Shown piece after piece: positions 7,776-16,535 of a stretch of 59,248 nt of DNA. The notes beneath the pieces are model-generated. The model had not been told where the DNA came from. It worked only from the letters and a program-made list of their open reading frames with translations, and did not search any database. Location of the stretch: assembly GCA_020059605.1 (NCBI GenBank), contig JAGVBT010000105.1, positions 1 to 59,248 on the forward strand, read 5' to 3'. How positions within the stretch are numbered: the stretch's first letter is position 1; each line of letters opens with the position of its first letter. This stretch comes from Deltaproteobacteria bacterium. GTDB taxonomy: Bacteria > Desulfobacterota > BSN033 > UBA1163. Position numbers and translations under genes: made by a program.

Positions 7776-9071
7776 TCACGATTCTTCCCGGTGGTCGAAG
7801 ACCCGCTTGCTCTTCCGTTCCGATCTCGGGAGCGAACCGTAATCGACGATTTCCACCTTTCCGCTCACCAAAATCTGCTTCTTGATCTCTTCCTCGATGG
7901 CGCTGGCATGGATCGTATCTCCTGCCGGATCACCCCCTTCCTCCCTTTCAACCCTCACGGCCATGTAGTCTTTGCCATCCTCTTTCCGCTTTAGATGAAT
8001 CTGGTATTCGCTCCCCACGCCGTTTGAATGTGAGAGGATATAATCAATCTGACCGGGATAGATGTTGACGGCCCGGATGATAAACATATCGTCCGAACGG
8101 CCGAGAAGCCTGTCATGCATCGGCAAAACAGAGCCGCAGGAGCATCGTTTGGGAATGAGCCGGGTGAGATCGCGGGTGCGGTAGCGGATCAAGGGGGCGG
8201 CTTCCTTCCTCAGGGTGGTCACCACCATCTCACCGGTTTCCCCGGGTTGGACCGGCTCGAGCGTTTCGGGGTTGAGGAGCTCAAGGATATAATAATCGGC
8301 CCAGAAATGAATCCCCTCATGGTATGCGCAGTCAATGCCGGTTCCCGGGCCGTAAAGCTCGGTGAGACCCGTGATATCATAGACATGCTCCACCCCTAAA
8401 AGGTCTTTCATCCTGGTTCTCATGGCTTCACTTGAGCGCTCCGAACCCATGATCACCTTTTTAAGAGCGACCCGGTCTTTGAGGCCTCTCTTCTCAACCT
8501 CTTCTCCCATCAGCAGGGCCATCGAGGCAGTTGCACAGAGAACGGTTGATTGAAAGTCTTCCAGGAACTGGCATTGCATATCGATATTGCCCGGACCGAT
8601 GGGAATGGCCATGGCTCCCAATCGTTCGACGCCCAGTTGGAAGCCGACACCGGCTGTCCAGACACCGTAGCCTACAGCAATCTGGACCCTGTCCTTCGGG
8701 GTCAGGCCTGCCATCTCGTAACAGCGGGCAAACATGTTGGCCCAGTCATTGATATCTTTTTGAGTGTAGCAGAGAACTTTCCGCTTGCCCGTGGTTCCGG
8801 AAGAGGCGTGAATGCGAACGATTTTTTCGAAGGGAACCGATTTTAATGGAAAGGGATAACCTTCCTGAAGATCCTGGGCGGTGGTAAACGGAAGCTTGGA
8901 AATGTCTTTGAGGGACTTGATCTGTTTGGGTTTGACTCCCGCATCATCGAAACGCTTTTGATAAAACCCGGAATTCTTATAGGCATGGGTGACGGTTCTC
9001 TGCAGCCCTTCCAGTTGAATCCGTTTCAATTCTCTTTCTGTTCGGATCTTTGGCATAAAGCTTCTTCCCAT
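7776..9071 (-). CDS. Phenylacetate-CoA ligase family protein (PaaK-like)
   Basis: Adenylate-forming enzyme of 431 residues, the usual PaaK length. It would activate an aryl or aliphatic carboxylic acid to its CoA thioester with ATP. The P-loop motif HASSGTTGKRK is near residues 91-101, followed by the aromatic-rich YDITGLTELYGPG and the C-terminal RYRTRDLT and GRSDDMFIIRAVNIYP segments. The ATG has GGAGGA 6 bases upstream. A minus-strand promoter (TTGACT, 17 bases, TACCAT) lies at 9104-9132. Upstream on the same strand are the V4R and EamA genes. The neighbourhood (TRAP importers, hydroxylase) makes it a likely activator of the imported acid; whether that acid is aromatic is unknown. Confidence 0.93.
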   Translation of the reverse strand: MGRSFMPKIRTERELKRIQLEGLQRTVTHAYKNSGFYQKRFDDAGVKPKQIKSLKDISKLPFTTAQDLQEGYPFPLKSVPFEKIVRIHASSGTTGKRKVLCYTQKDINDWANMFARCYEMAGLTPKDRVQIAVGYGVWTAGVGFQLGVERLGAMAIPIGPGNIDMQCQFLEDFQSTVLCATASMALLMGEEVEKRGLKDRVALKKVIMGSERSSEAMRTRMKDLLGVEHVYDITGLTELYGPGTGIDCAYHEGIHFWADYYILELLNPETLEPVQPGETGEMVVTTLRKEAAPLIRYRTRDLTRLIPKRCSCGSVLPMHDRLLGRSDDMFIIRAVNIYPGQIDYILSHSNGVGSEYQIHLKRKEDGKDYMAVRVEREEGGDPAGDTIHASAIEEEIKKQILVSGKVEIVDYGSLPRSERKSKRVFDHREES

Positions 9072-9103
9072 GTTCTTTTCCTCCTTCCAGCTTTTCCGAT
9101 CTC

Positions 9104-9132
9104 ATGGTATTAAAAATAGAAAAAGTAGTCAA
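9104..9132 (-). promoter_or_regulatory. Sigma-70-like promoter for the PaaK-like gene
   Basis: Minus-strand TTGACT (9132-9127) and TACCAT (9109-9104) separated by 17 bases, ending about 33 bases upstream of the ATG. No copy of the GTATAC palindrome is present here. Confidence 0.5.
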
Positions 9133-9142
9133 GTGAAAATTC

Positions 9143-9643
9143 TCACATTAATTGGAACCCGCAATATTCATTCCCCATTGCCATGCAGGGCCATTCCTTC
9201 ACTTCAGCTTCATTTCCGAAGACGACCGAAGCCATTCCGGTCAGAACTCCCCGAATAAAATGGCAGACGGGTTTCGGCGAGGGACCATAGGCTTCTGCAA
9301 AAGGGGAGTGGTAGACCCTGACGGAGAATTTCCTTTTCATCAAATCAACCCCCTTCAATTCAAACCTTCCCCAGCCGATCTGAGGGCCCATTTCAATCAT
9401 AAAATGGACAATCTCCACCTCAGAAAAATGGAAGACCTCTCGATACCTTTTTGAAGAGAGGCTTCCTCCTTGGAATCCGCTCTCAAAGAGGATTCGATCG
9501 GCTCGATCCCCAAGCTCTTTTTCGATTTCCTTCTGAAAAGTTGCCAACACTTCGGGCCTGATAAGGAGATAGCGGACCTCTTTATAAAAAAGGCCTCCCT
9601 TTTCCGGAGTAAAAAAGAGGTTTGTTAGAATTTTATTGTCCAT
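9143..9643 (-). CDS. V4R-domain protein (predicted small-molecule binding)
   Basis: A 166-residue protein matching the V4R (4-vinyl reductase) domain, the fold of the ligand-binding region of XylR/DmpR-type aromatic regulators and of the bacteriochlorophyll protein BchJ. The C-terminal pattern RGVLTGMASVVFG, then E-W-PCMAMGNEYCGFQL, with two cysteines about nine residues apart, is the characteristic end of the domain. There is no DNA-binding domain, so it is more likely a ligand sensor or enzyme accessory than a regulator by itself. Its start overlaps the last 11 bases of the EamA gene, and AAGGAGG precedes it, implying a shared transcript. Exact role unknown. Confidence 0.8.
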   Translation of the reverse strand: MDNKILTNLFFTPEKGGLFYKEVRYLLIRPEVLATFQKEIEKELGDRADRILFESGFQGGSLSSKRYREVFHFSEVEIVHFMIEMGPQIGWGRFELKGVDLMKRKFSVRVYHSPFAEAYGPSPKPVCHFIRGVLTGMASVVFGNEAEVKEWPCMAMGNEYCGFQLM

Positions 9644-10598
9644 TTATTCTTTTCCTCCTTTTTGAGCTGAGAAATCCATGCTGGTTGACGGATATCAGGG
9701 CGACGGATCCTATCACCATCAATGCGGCGATGAAGATCCGAAAGGTCAACAGCTCTTCTGCAAGGAAATAACCGAGCAAAACGGCGACAATCGGGTTAAC
9801 GTAAGCATGGGTGGAGACAAGCGGGGTGGGGGCGGAGCGAAGCAGCCAGGTGTAAGCGGTGAATCCGATCCATGAACCGAATACGACCAGATAAAGCCAT
9901 CCCAACCAGGAAGAACCGGAGATTGAGAGCAGATTGAGGCGGCCCAATTCACCCGTGAGCGTTCCCAGGATAAGCAAACCCAATCCTCCGGCAAGCATCT
10001 CCATCCCTGTCCAAAGCAAAGCGGAGGGGGGAAGTTGCGCCTGACGGCTGTAGAGGGATCCGATGGACCATAAGAGGGAGGACAGGACCAGGACTCCCGC
10101 CCTTACGGGATCAATGGTTTCTCCCGGTCCCACGGATCGAAGGGGATTAATCAACATGACAATCCCCATAAAACCGAGCCCCACGCCAAGCATGGCCCAT
10201 CGATTGGGCTTTTGTCCGCCCGGGCGAAGCCTATCGATTAAAATCATCCAGAGCGGGGAGGTTCCTACCAGCAGGGCAGCGATTCCTGACGGTACCCACT
10301 GTTCCGCCCAGACCACTCCTCCATTTCCTCCCACCAATAAGAAGGCGCCGATCACCGCAGCGGACCTCCACTCCTCCAAGGTAGGCCGGGGATCTCCATA
10401 GGCTCGCCTGACAAGATAGAGCACGGAGCCGGCGATGAGAAAGCGGACGCCGGCCATTAAAAAAGGCGGCATGGTTTTGACGGCGAACCGAATGGCCAGA
10501 TAGGTGGAACCCCATACGATATAAACACCGATCATCGCAGACCAGATGAATAAGGGGGAGGGAGGACCGGATCTTCCGGGTGAGGGGGCGATCTGCAT
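9633..10598 (-). CDS. EamA/DMT family transporter (ten-helix)
   Basis: Drug/metabolite-type exporter, about 321 residues from the ATG at 10598, with ten hydrophobic segments in two EamA repeats. The first repeat starts at WSAMIGVYIVWGSTYLAIRF, and the second contains the STHAYVNPIVAVLLGYFLAEE motif typical of the RhaT/YedA group. A GTG at 10697 opens the same frame and would lie immediately after the shared operator, but the added residues are polar and unlike the family. It likely exports a metabolite or toxic intermediate of the pathway. Translationally coupled to the V4R gene. Confidence 0.88.
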   Translation of the reverse strand: MQIAPSPGRSGPPSPLFIWSAMIGVYIVWGSTYLAIRFAVKTMPPFLMAGVRFLIAGSVLYLVRRAYGDPRPTLEEWRSAAVIGAFLLVGGNGGVVWAEQWVPSGIAALLVGTSPLWMILIDRLRPGGQKPNRWAMLGVGLGFMGIVMLINPLRSVGPGETIDPVRAGVLVLSSLLWSIGSLYSRQAQLPPSALLWTGMEMLAGGLGLLILGTLTGELGRLNLLSISGSSWLGWLYLVVFGSWIGFTAYTWLLRSAPTPLVSTHAYVNPIVAVLLGYFLAEELLTFRIFIAALMVIGSVALISVNQHGFLSSKRRKRINGQ

Positions 10599-10661
10599 TT
10601 TTAATTTCTTCCGATGGAAATTTTCATCGGGAATCCTTTTTCGCTCTGTGAAGAAAAAGGC

Positions 10662-10690
10662 TTGACAACCTCTTTTGGACGATATATGAT
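10662..10690 (+). promoter_or_regulatory. Strong sigma-70-type promoter for the second TRAP operon
   Basis: TTGACA (10662-10667), a 17-base spacer and TATGAT (10685-10690). The expected start of transcription is near 10697, a few bases before the palindrome at 10703-10717, a position suited to repression. Confidence 0.75.
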
Positions 10691-10702
10691 GGGGCACCTT
10701 TT

Positions 10703-10717
10703 TGGATACAGTATACA
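10703..10717. promoter_or_regulatory. GntR-type operator between divergent EamA and TRAP genes
   Basis: The palindrome TGGATACAGTATACA is identical (as reverse complement) to the one in front of the GntR gene at 29486-29500, with further similarity on both flanks. It lies just downstream of the plus-strand promoter at 10662-10690. It also overlaps a possible minus-strand -10 (TATACT, 10715-10710) with TTGCTT at 10737-10732 as -35. It could therefore control both directions. Confidence 0.75.
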
Positions 10718-10877
10718 GAATTTTTTCAAGAAAGCAAGGAAGAAAGGAGGTGGCAGGAGAGCTTAATGTAAAACGACAAAGGAGTTTTGCTGTCGCTGTT
10801 TATGAAAACCTCCCTTATTCTATTTGACCGAAGATAGATTTCCAAATAGGGGAGGGGAAATGATCGAAAAGGAGGGA

Positions 10878-11855
10878 ATGATGAAAAAGGGACTCACTCT
10901 TTTATTGGGAATCGTGATCATAAGCTTTTTTTACACTTCGGCAGGTTTCGCACAGGTGATGGAACTCAAGGGCGTATCCTTTCTGCCGAAGAATCATCGT
11001 CTCTGTGCCATGATTCCCGTATGGGTAGACAAGGTCAATGCCGAAATGAAGGATGTTTTAAAGATCACGTGGGTCGGGGGACCGGAGGTCACCCCGCCTT
11101 TCGAGCAGCCCGAAGCCATCCGAAAGGGGATTTTGCAAATCGGGTTTATACCTGCGGCCTACTATATGGGCCTTCTTCCAGAGGCGGATGCGATCTCCCT
11201 TTCGAAATTCGATTTTAAAAAAGAGAGAGAGAAGGGGGGAGTCTGGGATTACTTCGTTGAAAGGCATAAAAAAATTAACATGATGATCCTGGGGACATGG
11301 CTCTATGATCCTTTTTTTCTATACGTGAAGAAACCTGTAAAAAATATTGAGGAACTGAAGGGCCTCAAGATGAGAACCGCAGCCAAATATGACAAGATGA
11401 TGTTAAAACTCGGCATGGTTCCGGTGACGGTGGCCTTTGGTGAGACCTACACCGCTCTCCAGCGAGGAGTGGTGGATGGGTTCGGATGGCCCACCATCGG
11501 GCCCCGAGAATGGGGTTGGCTTGAATTCTCCAAGTATGTCATCGATATTCCTTTCTATACAAGGCAGAACACTTTTTTTGCAATGAACCTTGATACCTGG
11601 AACAAATTGCCGAAATCCGCTCAGGATAAGCTTACGGAGATCACCGTCAAATACGAACCGGAGATGCAGGCCTATTTTGAGAAGGAGATCGAGAAAGAGA
11701 AAAAAGAGATGGAGAAACTTGGGTTGCAAAGGATAAAATTTTCGGCGGAGGATACCAAAAAATATATCGATTCGGCCAATTATTCATTTCTGGATGACCT
11801 GGAGAAGAAGGTGCCCGAAGAGGTCAAAGTAATCAAACGGTTGATGGGCTATTAA
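10878..11855 (+). CDS. dctP: TRAP transporter solute-binding protein (DctP family), second system
   Basis: Periplasmic binding protein, about 325 residues, with a signal peptide (KKGLTLLLGIVIISFF, cleavage near AGFAQ). The conserved LKGLKMRT segment holds the carboxylate-binding arginine, and DGFGWPTIGPREWGW lines the usual substrate region. Several starts are close together: 10860 and 10878/10881 each have a GGAGG-like site, 10878-10881 giving the best signal peptide. It is the first gene of dctP-dctQ-dctM on the plus strand, driven by the promoter at 10662-10690 with the GTATAC palindrome. Sequence differs clearly from the first DctP, so a different ligand is likely. Confidence 0.93.
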   Translation: MMKKGLTLLLGIVIISFFYTSAGFAQVMELKGVSFLPKNHRLCAMIPVWVDKVNAEMKDVLKITWVGGPEVTPPFEQPEAIRKGILQIGFIPAAYYMGLLPEADAISLSKFDFKKEREKGGVWDYFVERHKKINMMILGTWLYDPFFLYVKKPVKNIEELKGLKMRTAAKYDKMMLKLGMVPVTVAFGETYTALQRGVVDGFGWPTIGPREWGWLEFSKYVIDIPFYTRQNTFFAMNLDTWNKLPKSAQDKLTEITVKYEPEMQAYFEKEIEKEKKEMEKLGLQRIKFSAEDTKKYIDSANYSFLDDLEKKVPEEVKVIKRLMGY

Positions 11856-11874
11856 AAAATAGAATTTCGAAGCA

Positions 11875-11908
11875 CCTGCCTGCGCGAAGCCGCTTCGGCG
11901 AAGGCAGG
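11875..11908. repeat. REP-like hairpin repeat, copy 1
   Basis: A 34-base inverted repeat starting CCTGCCTGCGCGAAG and ending AAGGCAGG, with an internal GAAGC/GCTTC stem. A copy with one base difference lies at 59123-59156. It sits between dctP and dctQ of the second TRAP system and may lower downstream expression or mark mRNA processing. Confidence 0.7.
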
Positions 11909-11989
11909 CGAAATTCGGGCGAAGCTTCCCGAAGGGATCATTACGAAACAATTTCATTCCCGCATTGCGGGACAAATGTTCCAAACTTG

Positions 11990-12050
11990 TTTTGAATTTT
12001 TGTAATTCGAATTTGTTTCGGATTTCGATATTCGAATTTTGAGTTTGAGT
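11990..12050. repeat. Intergenic AT-rich repeat sharing a 22-base word (copy 1, inverted)
   Basis: Bases 12013-12034 are the exact reverse complement of 26418-26439 and of 28203-28224; the core reads ATATCGAAATCCGAAACA in those copies. The surroundings are made of GAATTT/CGAATT words. It separates dctP from dctQ. Confidence 0.75.
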
Positions 12051-12086
12051 GCTTATTGGGCTGGAATGAAAAAGGGGGGATGTTTG

Positions 12087-12614
12087 ATGCATCCCCCCAA
12101 GTTTAAGCGGCGGCAGAGGATGGAGCGATTTTTTAAGGTCCTTGAAAAGATTGTGTCCGTTATGTGTAAGGCTTTTATCTTTGTTGCCTCGCTTATGATG
12201 GCCGGCCTGGTTGTCATTGTCTGTATTGACCTGACCCTGAGGTATTTCTTTAATGCTCCCCTTCTATGGGGCACGGAGGTGACGGAGATCTTTCTCCTGT
12301 ATATCACCTTTCTGGGAACGGCCTGGGTCTTTAAAGAGAATGGCCATGTGATCGTGGATGTCTTTATCACCCACCTGGAAGGGAGGAGGAAGAAGATGTT
12401 AATGTCTGTCGTCTATCTCCTCGTTGCCATTGTTTCCATAGTCTTCATCTATTATGGTTTTTACGCCACTTTCGATCATTACCGTAGAGGGGTATTCAAT
12501 CCGACGATTCTGGAAACCCCGATTGCCCTCATTATTGTCATCATTCCCATCGGAAGCATTCCACTTTTTTTAGAGGTGCTGGTCAAAGGATGGAAACTTT
12601 TTAGACACTCTTAA
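12087..12614 (+). CDS. dctQ: TRAP transporter small permease (DctQ family), second system
   Basis: About 175 residues with four hydrophobic helices (roughly residues 24-46, 55-75, 98-120 and 142-164). The motif LRYFFNAPLLWGTEVTE and the GTAWVFKENGHVIVDV segment are typical of DctQ. The start at 12087 has a G-rich Shine-Dalgarno-like stretch 6 bases upstream; an ATG at 12120 is an alternative. The spacer before it contains a REP-like hairpin and AT-rich word repeats, so the operon may be differentially expressed. Confidence 0.9.
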   Translation: MHPPKFKRRQRMERFFKVLEKIVSVMCKAFIFVASLMMAGLVVIVCIDLTLRYFFNAPLLWGTEVTEIFLLYITFLGTAWVFKENGHVIVDVFITHLEGRRKKMLMSVVYLLVAIVSIVFIYYGFYATFDHYRRGVFNPTILETPIALIIVIIPIGSIPLFLEVLVKGWKLFRHS

Positions 12615-12654
12615 AATTCAAAATGCAAATTGCAAATTGCAAACTTCAAATCTG

Positions 12655-13965
12655 ATGGATTGGTTAACCCTATTCCTCATCATTCTTTCGTCGCTCATCG
12701 GCCTCTTCTTTTTGGGGGTTCCTGTCGCCTTCGCTTTCCTGTTTATTAACATCCTCTTCGCCTATCTCTTCTGGGGAGATGCAGGCCTGACCCAGCTCAT
12801 CTTAAGTGTCTTCAGGTCGATTACCTCTTTTTCACTCCTCCCCATACCACTTTTTCTGTTGATGGGAGAAGTCATGTTCTTATTTGGGATTGCTCAAAAC
12901 ATGATGGAAACCGTTGAAAAGTGGATGGGGAGATTGCCGGGACGGTTGGGCCTCCTGGCGGTTGGAGGGGGTGTTATCTTTGCCACCCTTTCCGGTTCTG
13001 CGATGGCAGGATGTGCCATGCTTGGGCAGACGCTCCTGCCGGAGATGGAGAAAAGGGGATATAAATATCAGATTACACTGGGTCCGATCATGGGATGCGG
13101 AACCCTTGCGGCCATGATTCCACCAAGTGCTCTTGGGGTATTGTTAGCCAGCCTCGCCCAGGTCTCCGTCGGTGATTTTCTCCTTTCCATCATCTTCCCG
13201 GGCTTGTTGATGGCCGCTCTCATTGCCATCTATATTGTGGTGAGATGTTGGTTAAACCCCCAGTTGGCGCCCGAGTATGAGGTGGAGAAGGTTCCACTGG
13301 GGAAAAAGCTGATACTGACCGGGAAATTCATTCTACCCCTTGGCCTGGTCATCTTTTCAGTGATCGGCCTCATCATCTTTGGAATAGCAACTCCGACTGA
13401 ATCTGCCGCGGTTGGAGCCTTGATCTGTTTTATCCTGGCTTTTATCTACAAAGGGATTCGGCCTGACATCGTTAAGAAATCGATTGTCAGCAGTGTTCGG
13501 ATCACAGTGATGATGTTCATGATCCTAACCGGAGCCACGGCTTTTTCTCAGCTCCTTGCCTATACGGGAGCCAGTTCCAATCTGGTCAATTTGGCGACAG
13601 GACTTCCCGTGCCCCCCATTGTGGTGGTCATCATCATGCAGTTTGTCCTGGTTCTCCTGGGGACCTTTATGGAACCCCTCTCGATTTTGATGGTGGCCCT
13701 CCCCATCTATATGCCGATCATCCGCCATCTGGGAATCGATCCGTTGGTTTTCTGTTCCGTATTGTTAATCAATATGGAGATGGCGACGATCTCCCCGCCG
13801 GATGGGTTGGTTCTCTACACGATGAAAGCAGTGGCTCCCCAATACAGCATGTCCCAGATCTATAAGGCCAGCATCCCTTTTATCGTCATCGACATCATCG
13901 CAATGGCCATCATCATGATCTTCCCCGGCATTGCCCTTTTTCTCCCTTCAATGGCAAGGAGGTAA
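12655..13965 (+). CDS. dctM: TRAP transporter large permease (DctM family), second system
   Basis: Membrane permease of about 436 residues and roughly 12 helices. Family signatures include GVPVAFAFLFINI near the N-terminus, LSGSAMAGCAMLGQTLLPEM, and AAMIPPSALGVL. The start at 12655 (ATG of MDWLTLF) is preferred; the frame opens at a TTG 18 bases earlier inside an AT-rich word repeat (CAAATTGCAAATTGC) that fills the gap after dctQ. It pairs with the binding protein at 10878. Confidence 0.94.
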   Translation: MDWLTLFLIILSSLIGLFFLGVPVAFAFLFINILFAYLFWGDAGLTQLILSVFRSITSFSLLPIPLFLLMGEVMFLFGIAQNMMETVEKWMGRLPGRLGLLAVGGGVIFATLSGSAMAGCAMLGQTLLPEMEKRGYKYQITLGPIMGCGTLAAMIPPSALGVLLASLAQVSVGDFLLSIIFPGLLMAALIAIYIVVRCWLNPQLAPEYEVEKVPLGKKLILTGKFILPLGLVIFSVIGLIIFGIATPTESAAVGALICFILAFIYKGIRPDIVKKSIVSSVRITVMMFMILTGATAFSQLLAYTGASSNLVNLATGLPVPPIVVVIIMQFVLVLLGTFMEPLSILMVALPIYMPIIRHLGIDPLVFCSVLLINMEMATISPPDGLVLYTMKAVAPQYSMSQIYKASIPFIVIDIIAMAIIMIFPGIALFLPSMARR

Positions 13966-14085
13966 CCGGCAAGGGAATCGGATTTTATCCAAAAGATAAA
14001 GGCGATCAAATGATTTGATGAAAGGGACAAGCGAATCACCGCATTAACCGAAATAAAAGATCGACCGGTTCGGCATGGAGGATAT

Positions 14086-14583
14086 ATGGACGAGAGGCTC
14101 AGAGAGGCTTTCCATCGGATCTATGAGGGCGAGGCCAAGGCCGCGCTCCGGCTAAAGGTATTTGCCAGGAAGGCGGAAGAGGAGGAACTGCCTCAGATGG
14201 CCAAGCTTTTTCGTGTGATCGCTTTCAGCGAAGAGATCCATGGGGAACGTGCGCTGCGGATGCTTCGGGAGATTAAAGATACCGATACGCATCTCAAGGA
14301 AAGCTTCCAGTCGGAAACCCGAGTGGCGGGGGTGGCTTATGAACAGTTCGTTGAACTCGCCGAGGCGATTGGGGATCCCCTTGCCGCCACCATCTTTTCC
14401 AATGCCAGGGACGTGGAGGATGCCCATGCCAAGCTATATAAAAAGGCGATCAACCACCTGATCGGAGAGCATGAGACCACTTATTATACCTGTCAGGTAT
14501 GCGGTTATGTGTCGGACGGAGTCTGCCCCGAGGCCTGTCCGGTCTGCTCCGCCCCCAGGGACCAGTTTGTGGAATTTAAATAA
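14086..14583 (+). CDS. Rubrerythrin family protein with C-terminal rubredoxin domain
   Basis: A 165-residue ferritin-like protein that reduces hydrogen peroxide in anaerobes. The di-iron domain (about residues 1-135) has the expected glutamates in EGEAKAALR, SEEIHGE, EQFVELAE and ARDVEDAH. The last 35 residues hold a short rubredoxin-like iron site, CQVCGY then CPVCSAP. The ATG has GGAGG 6 bases upstream. It lies 120 bases after the second TRAP large permease in the same direction and may be read through from it or have its own promoter; no clear one was seen. The presence of rubrerythrin supports an anaerobic lifestyle. Confidence 0.95.
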   Translation: MDERLREAFHRIYEGEAKAALRLKVFARKAEEEELPQMAKLFRVIAFSEEIHGERALRMLREIKDTDTHLKESFQSETRVAGVAYEQFVELAEAIGDPLAATIFSNARDVEDAHAKLYKKAINHLIGEHETTYYTCQVCGYVSDGVCPEACPVCSAPRDQFVEFK

Positions 14584-14726
14584 GAAATAAAGTTTGGCGG
14601 GAAGGGTAACGAGGCCCGTATCGTTATATAAAAGGCTACGTCAATCGTCCTTGAAATCTTTTGACCTAACCGTTACCAAATTGACCCAATAGGCTTCGTA
14701 GCCGTAGCCCTATCCCCTATGAGAGA

Positions 14727-16451
14727 TTATCCCAAACTACTCTGTGCCCTGAGTTTTTTGGTTGCCTCCGGATCGACCTTCAGGGTTTTTGGGTCGATGA
14801 TCACCCCGTAATCTTCTCTGGCTTTTGGGAGGCTGACATACCCTTCCAACACGTCCCTTTCAAGCCTCTCGGGATCACGCTCGAGCGGGTTTCCATAGCC
14901 CCCCCCTCCCGCTGCATCGATGGTGACGGCGTCGCCCGGTTTAAGCTGCGTTAGTCCGAAGGGATTTCCAGGAACGCCATTGATCAGGAATTGTGCTTTG
15001 ATCCCGGATTTCCCGCCAAAGAGTCCCTCCGGGGCATGGATATGCCTTCCTGCCTGGATTCCGAGATTAACGGGTGATAGAGGGGCGTACTGATCACCGG
15101 GAATTCTGAAAACCTCCCTTTGTCCAAGACCTCCCTTCATCTTTCCGGGACCGCCTGAGTCCGTGAGGAGTTCTCTTTTCTCAACGAGAAGGGGCGTATC
15201 ACTTTCAAATATTTCAACGGGGGTATTGGCACCATTTGCAGGAAAGATGTAAACATAGTTTCCGTCGCTGTTTGAGCTTGCCCCCATCCCGCCCCCCCTG
15301 ATGATCACGGAATGCCAGGGGCTGCCATCCCGTCTCTTGCCATAGAAAACATTCATCTGCGCGGGTGTCCCTCCGCCTGCAGCAATCACCCTGTCAGGGA
15401 GCACATCAGACATGGCCCTGTAAATGATCTCGGTGAGGAAGTGTCCGACGACCAGCCGTGCGGCAACGGCAGCAGGGAATCTACAGTTGACCACACTCCC
15501 CTCCGGGGCTTTAAGCCGGATGGGCACTGTGCAGCCGTCGTTGTTTGGAATATCCGGGCCGAACATACTCTTCATAGCCATAAAGACATACGCATAGGTG
15601 AAATTATAGACAACGTTCCCCCCCCAATTGACCTGGGCGGAAGATCCATCCAGGTCTACGATCAGATCGTTTCCTTTTACCTCAACGGCCGCCTTAATGA
15701 CCAGATCCTGCTGGCCCTTCATCTGTTCTATTTTGCCCTCGGCCCGGTACATGCCATCCGGGACTTTCCCGATCTCCTCTCTCATGCTTTTTTCCGTATG
15801 GCTTATAATTTCATTTCCCAGATCGCTGAGATTCTCCAGGCCGGTCTCCCTGAGCATTTGCCCTATCTTTTCAGAACAGACATGGTTAGCTGCGATCTGA
15901 GACCGGATGTCTCCGACCACCTCGTCCGGCGTTCTCACATTCCAGCGGATCATATCGAGGACGGACTGATTGAGCGCTCCCCCGTCGTAAAGCTTAACGA
16001 GGGGGATGAACATCCCTTCTTCAAAGACGTCATGGTTATCCGAGGAAACACGCCCTCCAATATCCGAGTGATGGAAGACGCAGGCGGTGAAAGCCACCAG
16101 TTTATCCGCATAGAAGATGGGACTCATGACACAGACATCATTGAGATGTCCGGCCAGGATCCAGGGATCGTTGGTGATGAAGACATCGCCTGGTTTGTAA
16201 GTTTCGGGAGGGAGTTTCTTCACGAGGTTTTTAATCCCAAGGGCCATGGCTCCGGATTGGCCCGGGGTGACAAACGTTCCCTGGGCGAGCTCCCGGCCCT
16301 GTTGGTCCGTGAACATGCAGGTATAGTCATGAGCATCCCTGAGCAGGCTCGAGAAGGCTGTCCTTGCGACTGCGCCGTCCGCTTCATCAACAATGGAGAT
16401 CAGTCTTCGCCATAATATTTCTAATGTGATCGGGTCAAAAGTTCGTCCCAT
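14727..16451 (-). CDS. Hydantoinase B/oxoprolinase family protein
   Basis: HyuB-type subunit, 574 residues from the ATG chosen. With HyuA it forms ATP-dependent enzymes such as N-methylhydantoinase, 5-oxoprolinase, acetone carboxylase and acetophenone carboxylase. Recognisable parts are DPITLEILWRRL at the N-terminus, ITNDPWILAGHLNDV and HHSDIGGR (likely metal or catalytic residues), and the glycine-rich AAGGGGYGNPLERDP near the C-terminus. The ATG at 16451 has GGAGG 6 bases upstream; longer frames are unlike the family. It is the last gene of the long minus-strand run. The acetone-carboxylase gamma subunit is absent, so a ring-opening amidohydrolase or a different carboxylase is more likely. 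The substrate is unknown. Confidence 0.92.
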   Translation of the reverse strand: MGRTFDPITLEILWRRLISIVDEADGAVARTAFSSLLRDAHDYTCMFTDQQGRELAQGTFVTPGQSGAMALGIKNLVKKLPPETYKPGDVFITNDPWILAGHLNDVCVMSPIFYADKLVAFTACVFHHSDIGGRVSSDNHDVFEEGMFIPLVKLYDGGALNQSVLDMIRWNVRTPDEVVGDIRSQIAANHVCSEKIGQMLRETGLENLSDLGNEIISHTEKSMREEIGKVPDGMYRAEGKIEQMKGQQDLVIKAAVEVKGNDLIVDLDGSSAQVNWGGNVVYNFTYAYVFMAMKSMFGPDIPNNDGCTVPIRLKAPEGSVVNCRFPAAVAARLVVGHFLTEIIYRAMSDVLPDRVIAAGGGTPAQMNVFYGKRRDGSPWHSVIIRGGGMGASSNSDGNYVYIFPANGANTPVEIFESDTPLLVEKRELLTDSGGPGKMKGGLGQREVFRIPGDQYAPLSPVNLGIQAGRHIHAPEGLFGGKSGIKAQFLINGVPGNPFGLTQLKPGDAVTIDAAGGGGYGNPLERDPERLERDVLEGYVSLPKAREDYGVIIDPKTLKVDPEATKKLRAQSSLG

Positions 16452-16535
16452 TTTTTCCTCCGTAAAAAACGAATTACACGAATGACAGCGAATCACACGA
16501 ATAAGTTTCATTCGTTCCATTCGTTATCATTCGGG

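Noticed and set aside
15312-16415. A 367-codon open frame opposite HyuB
   Set aside because: HyuB is supported by motifs and a ribosome site; the opposite frame has neither.
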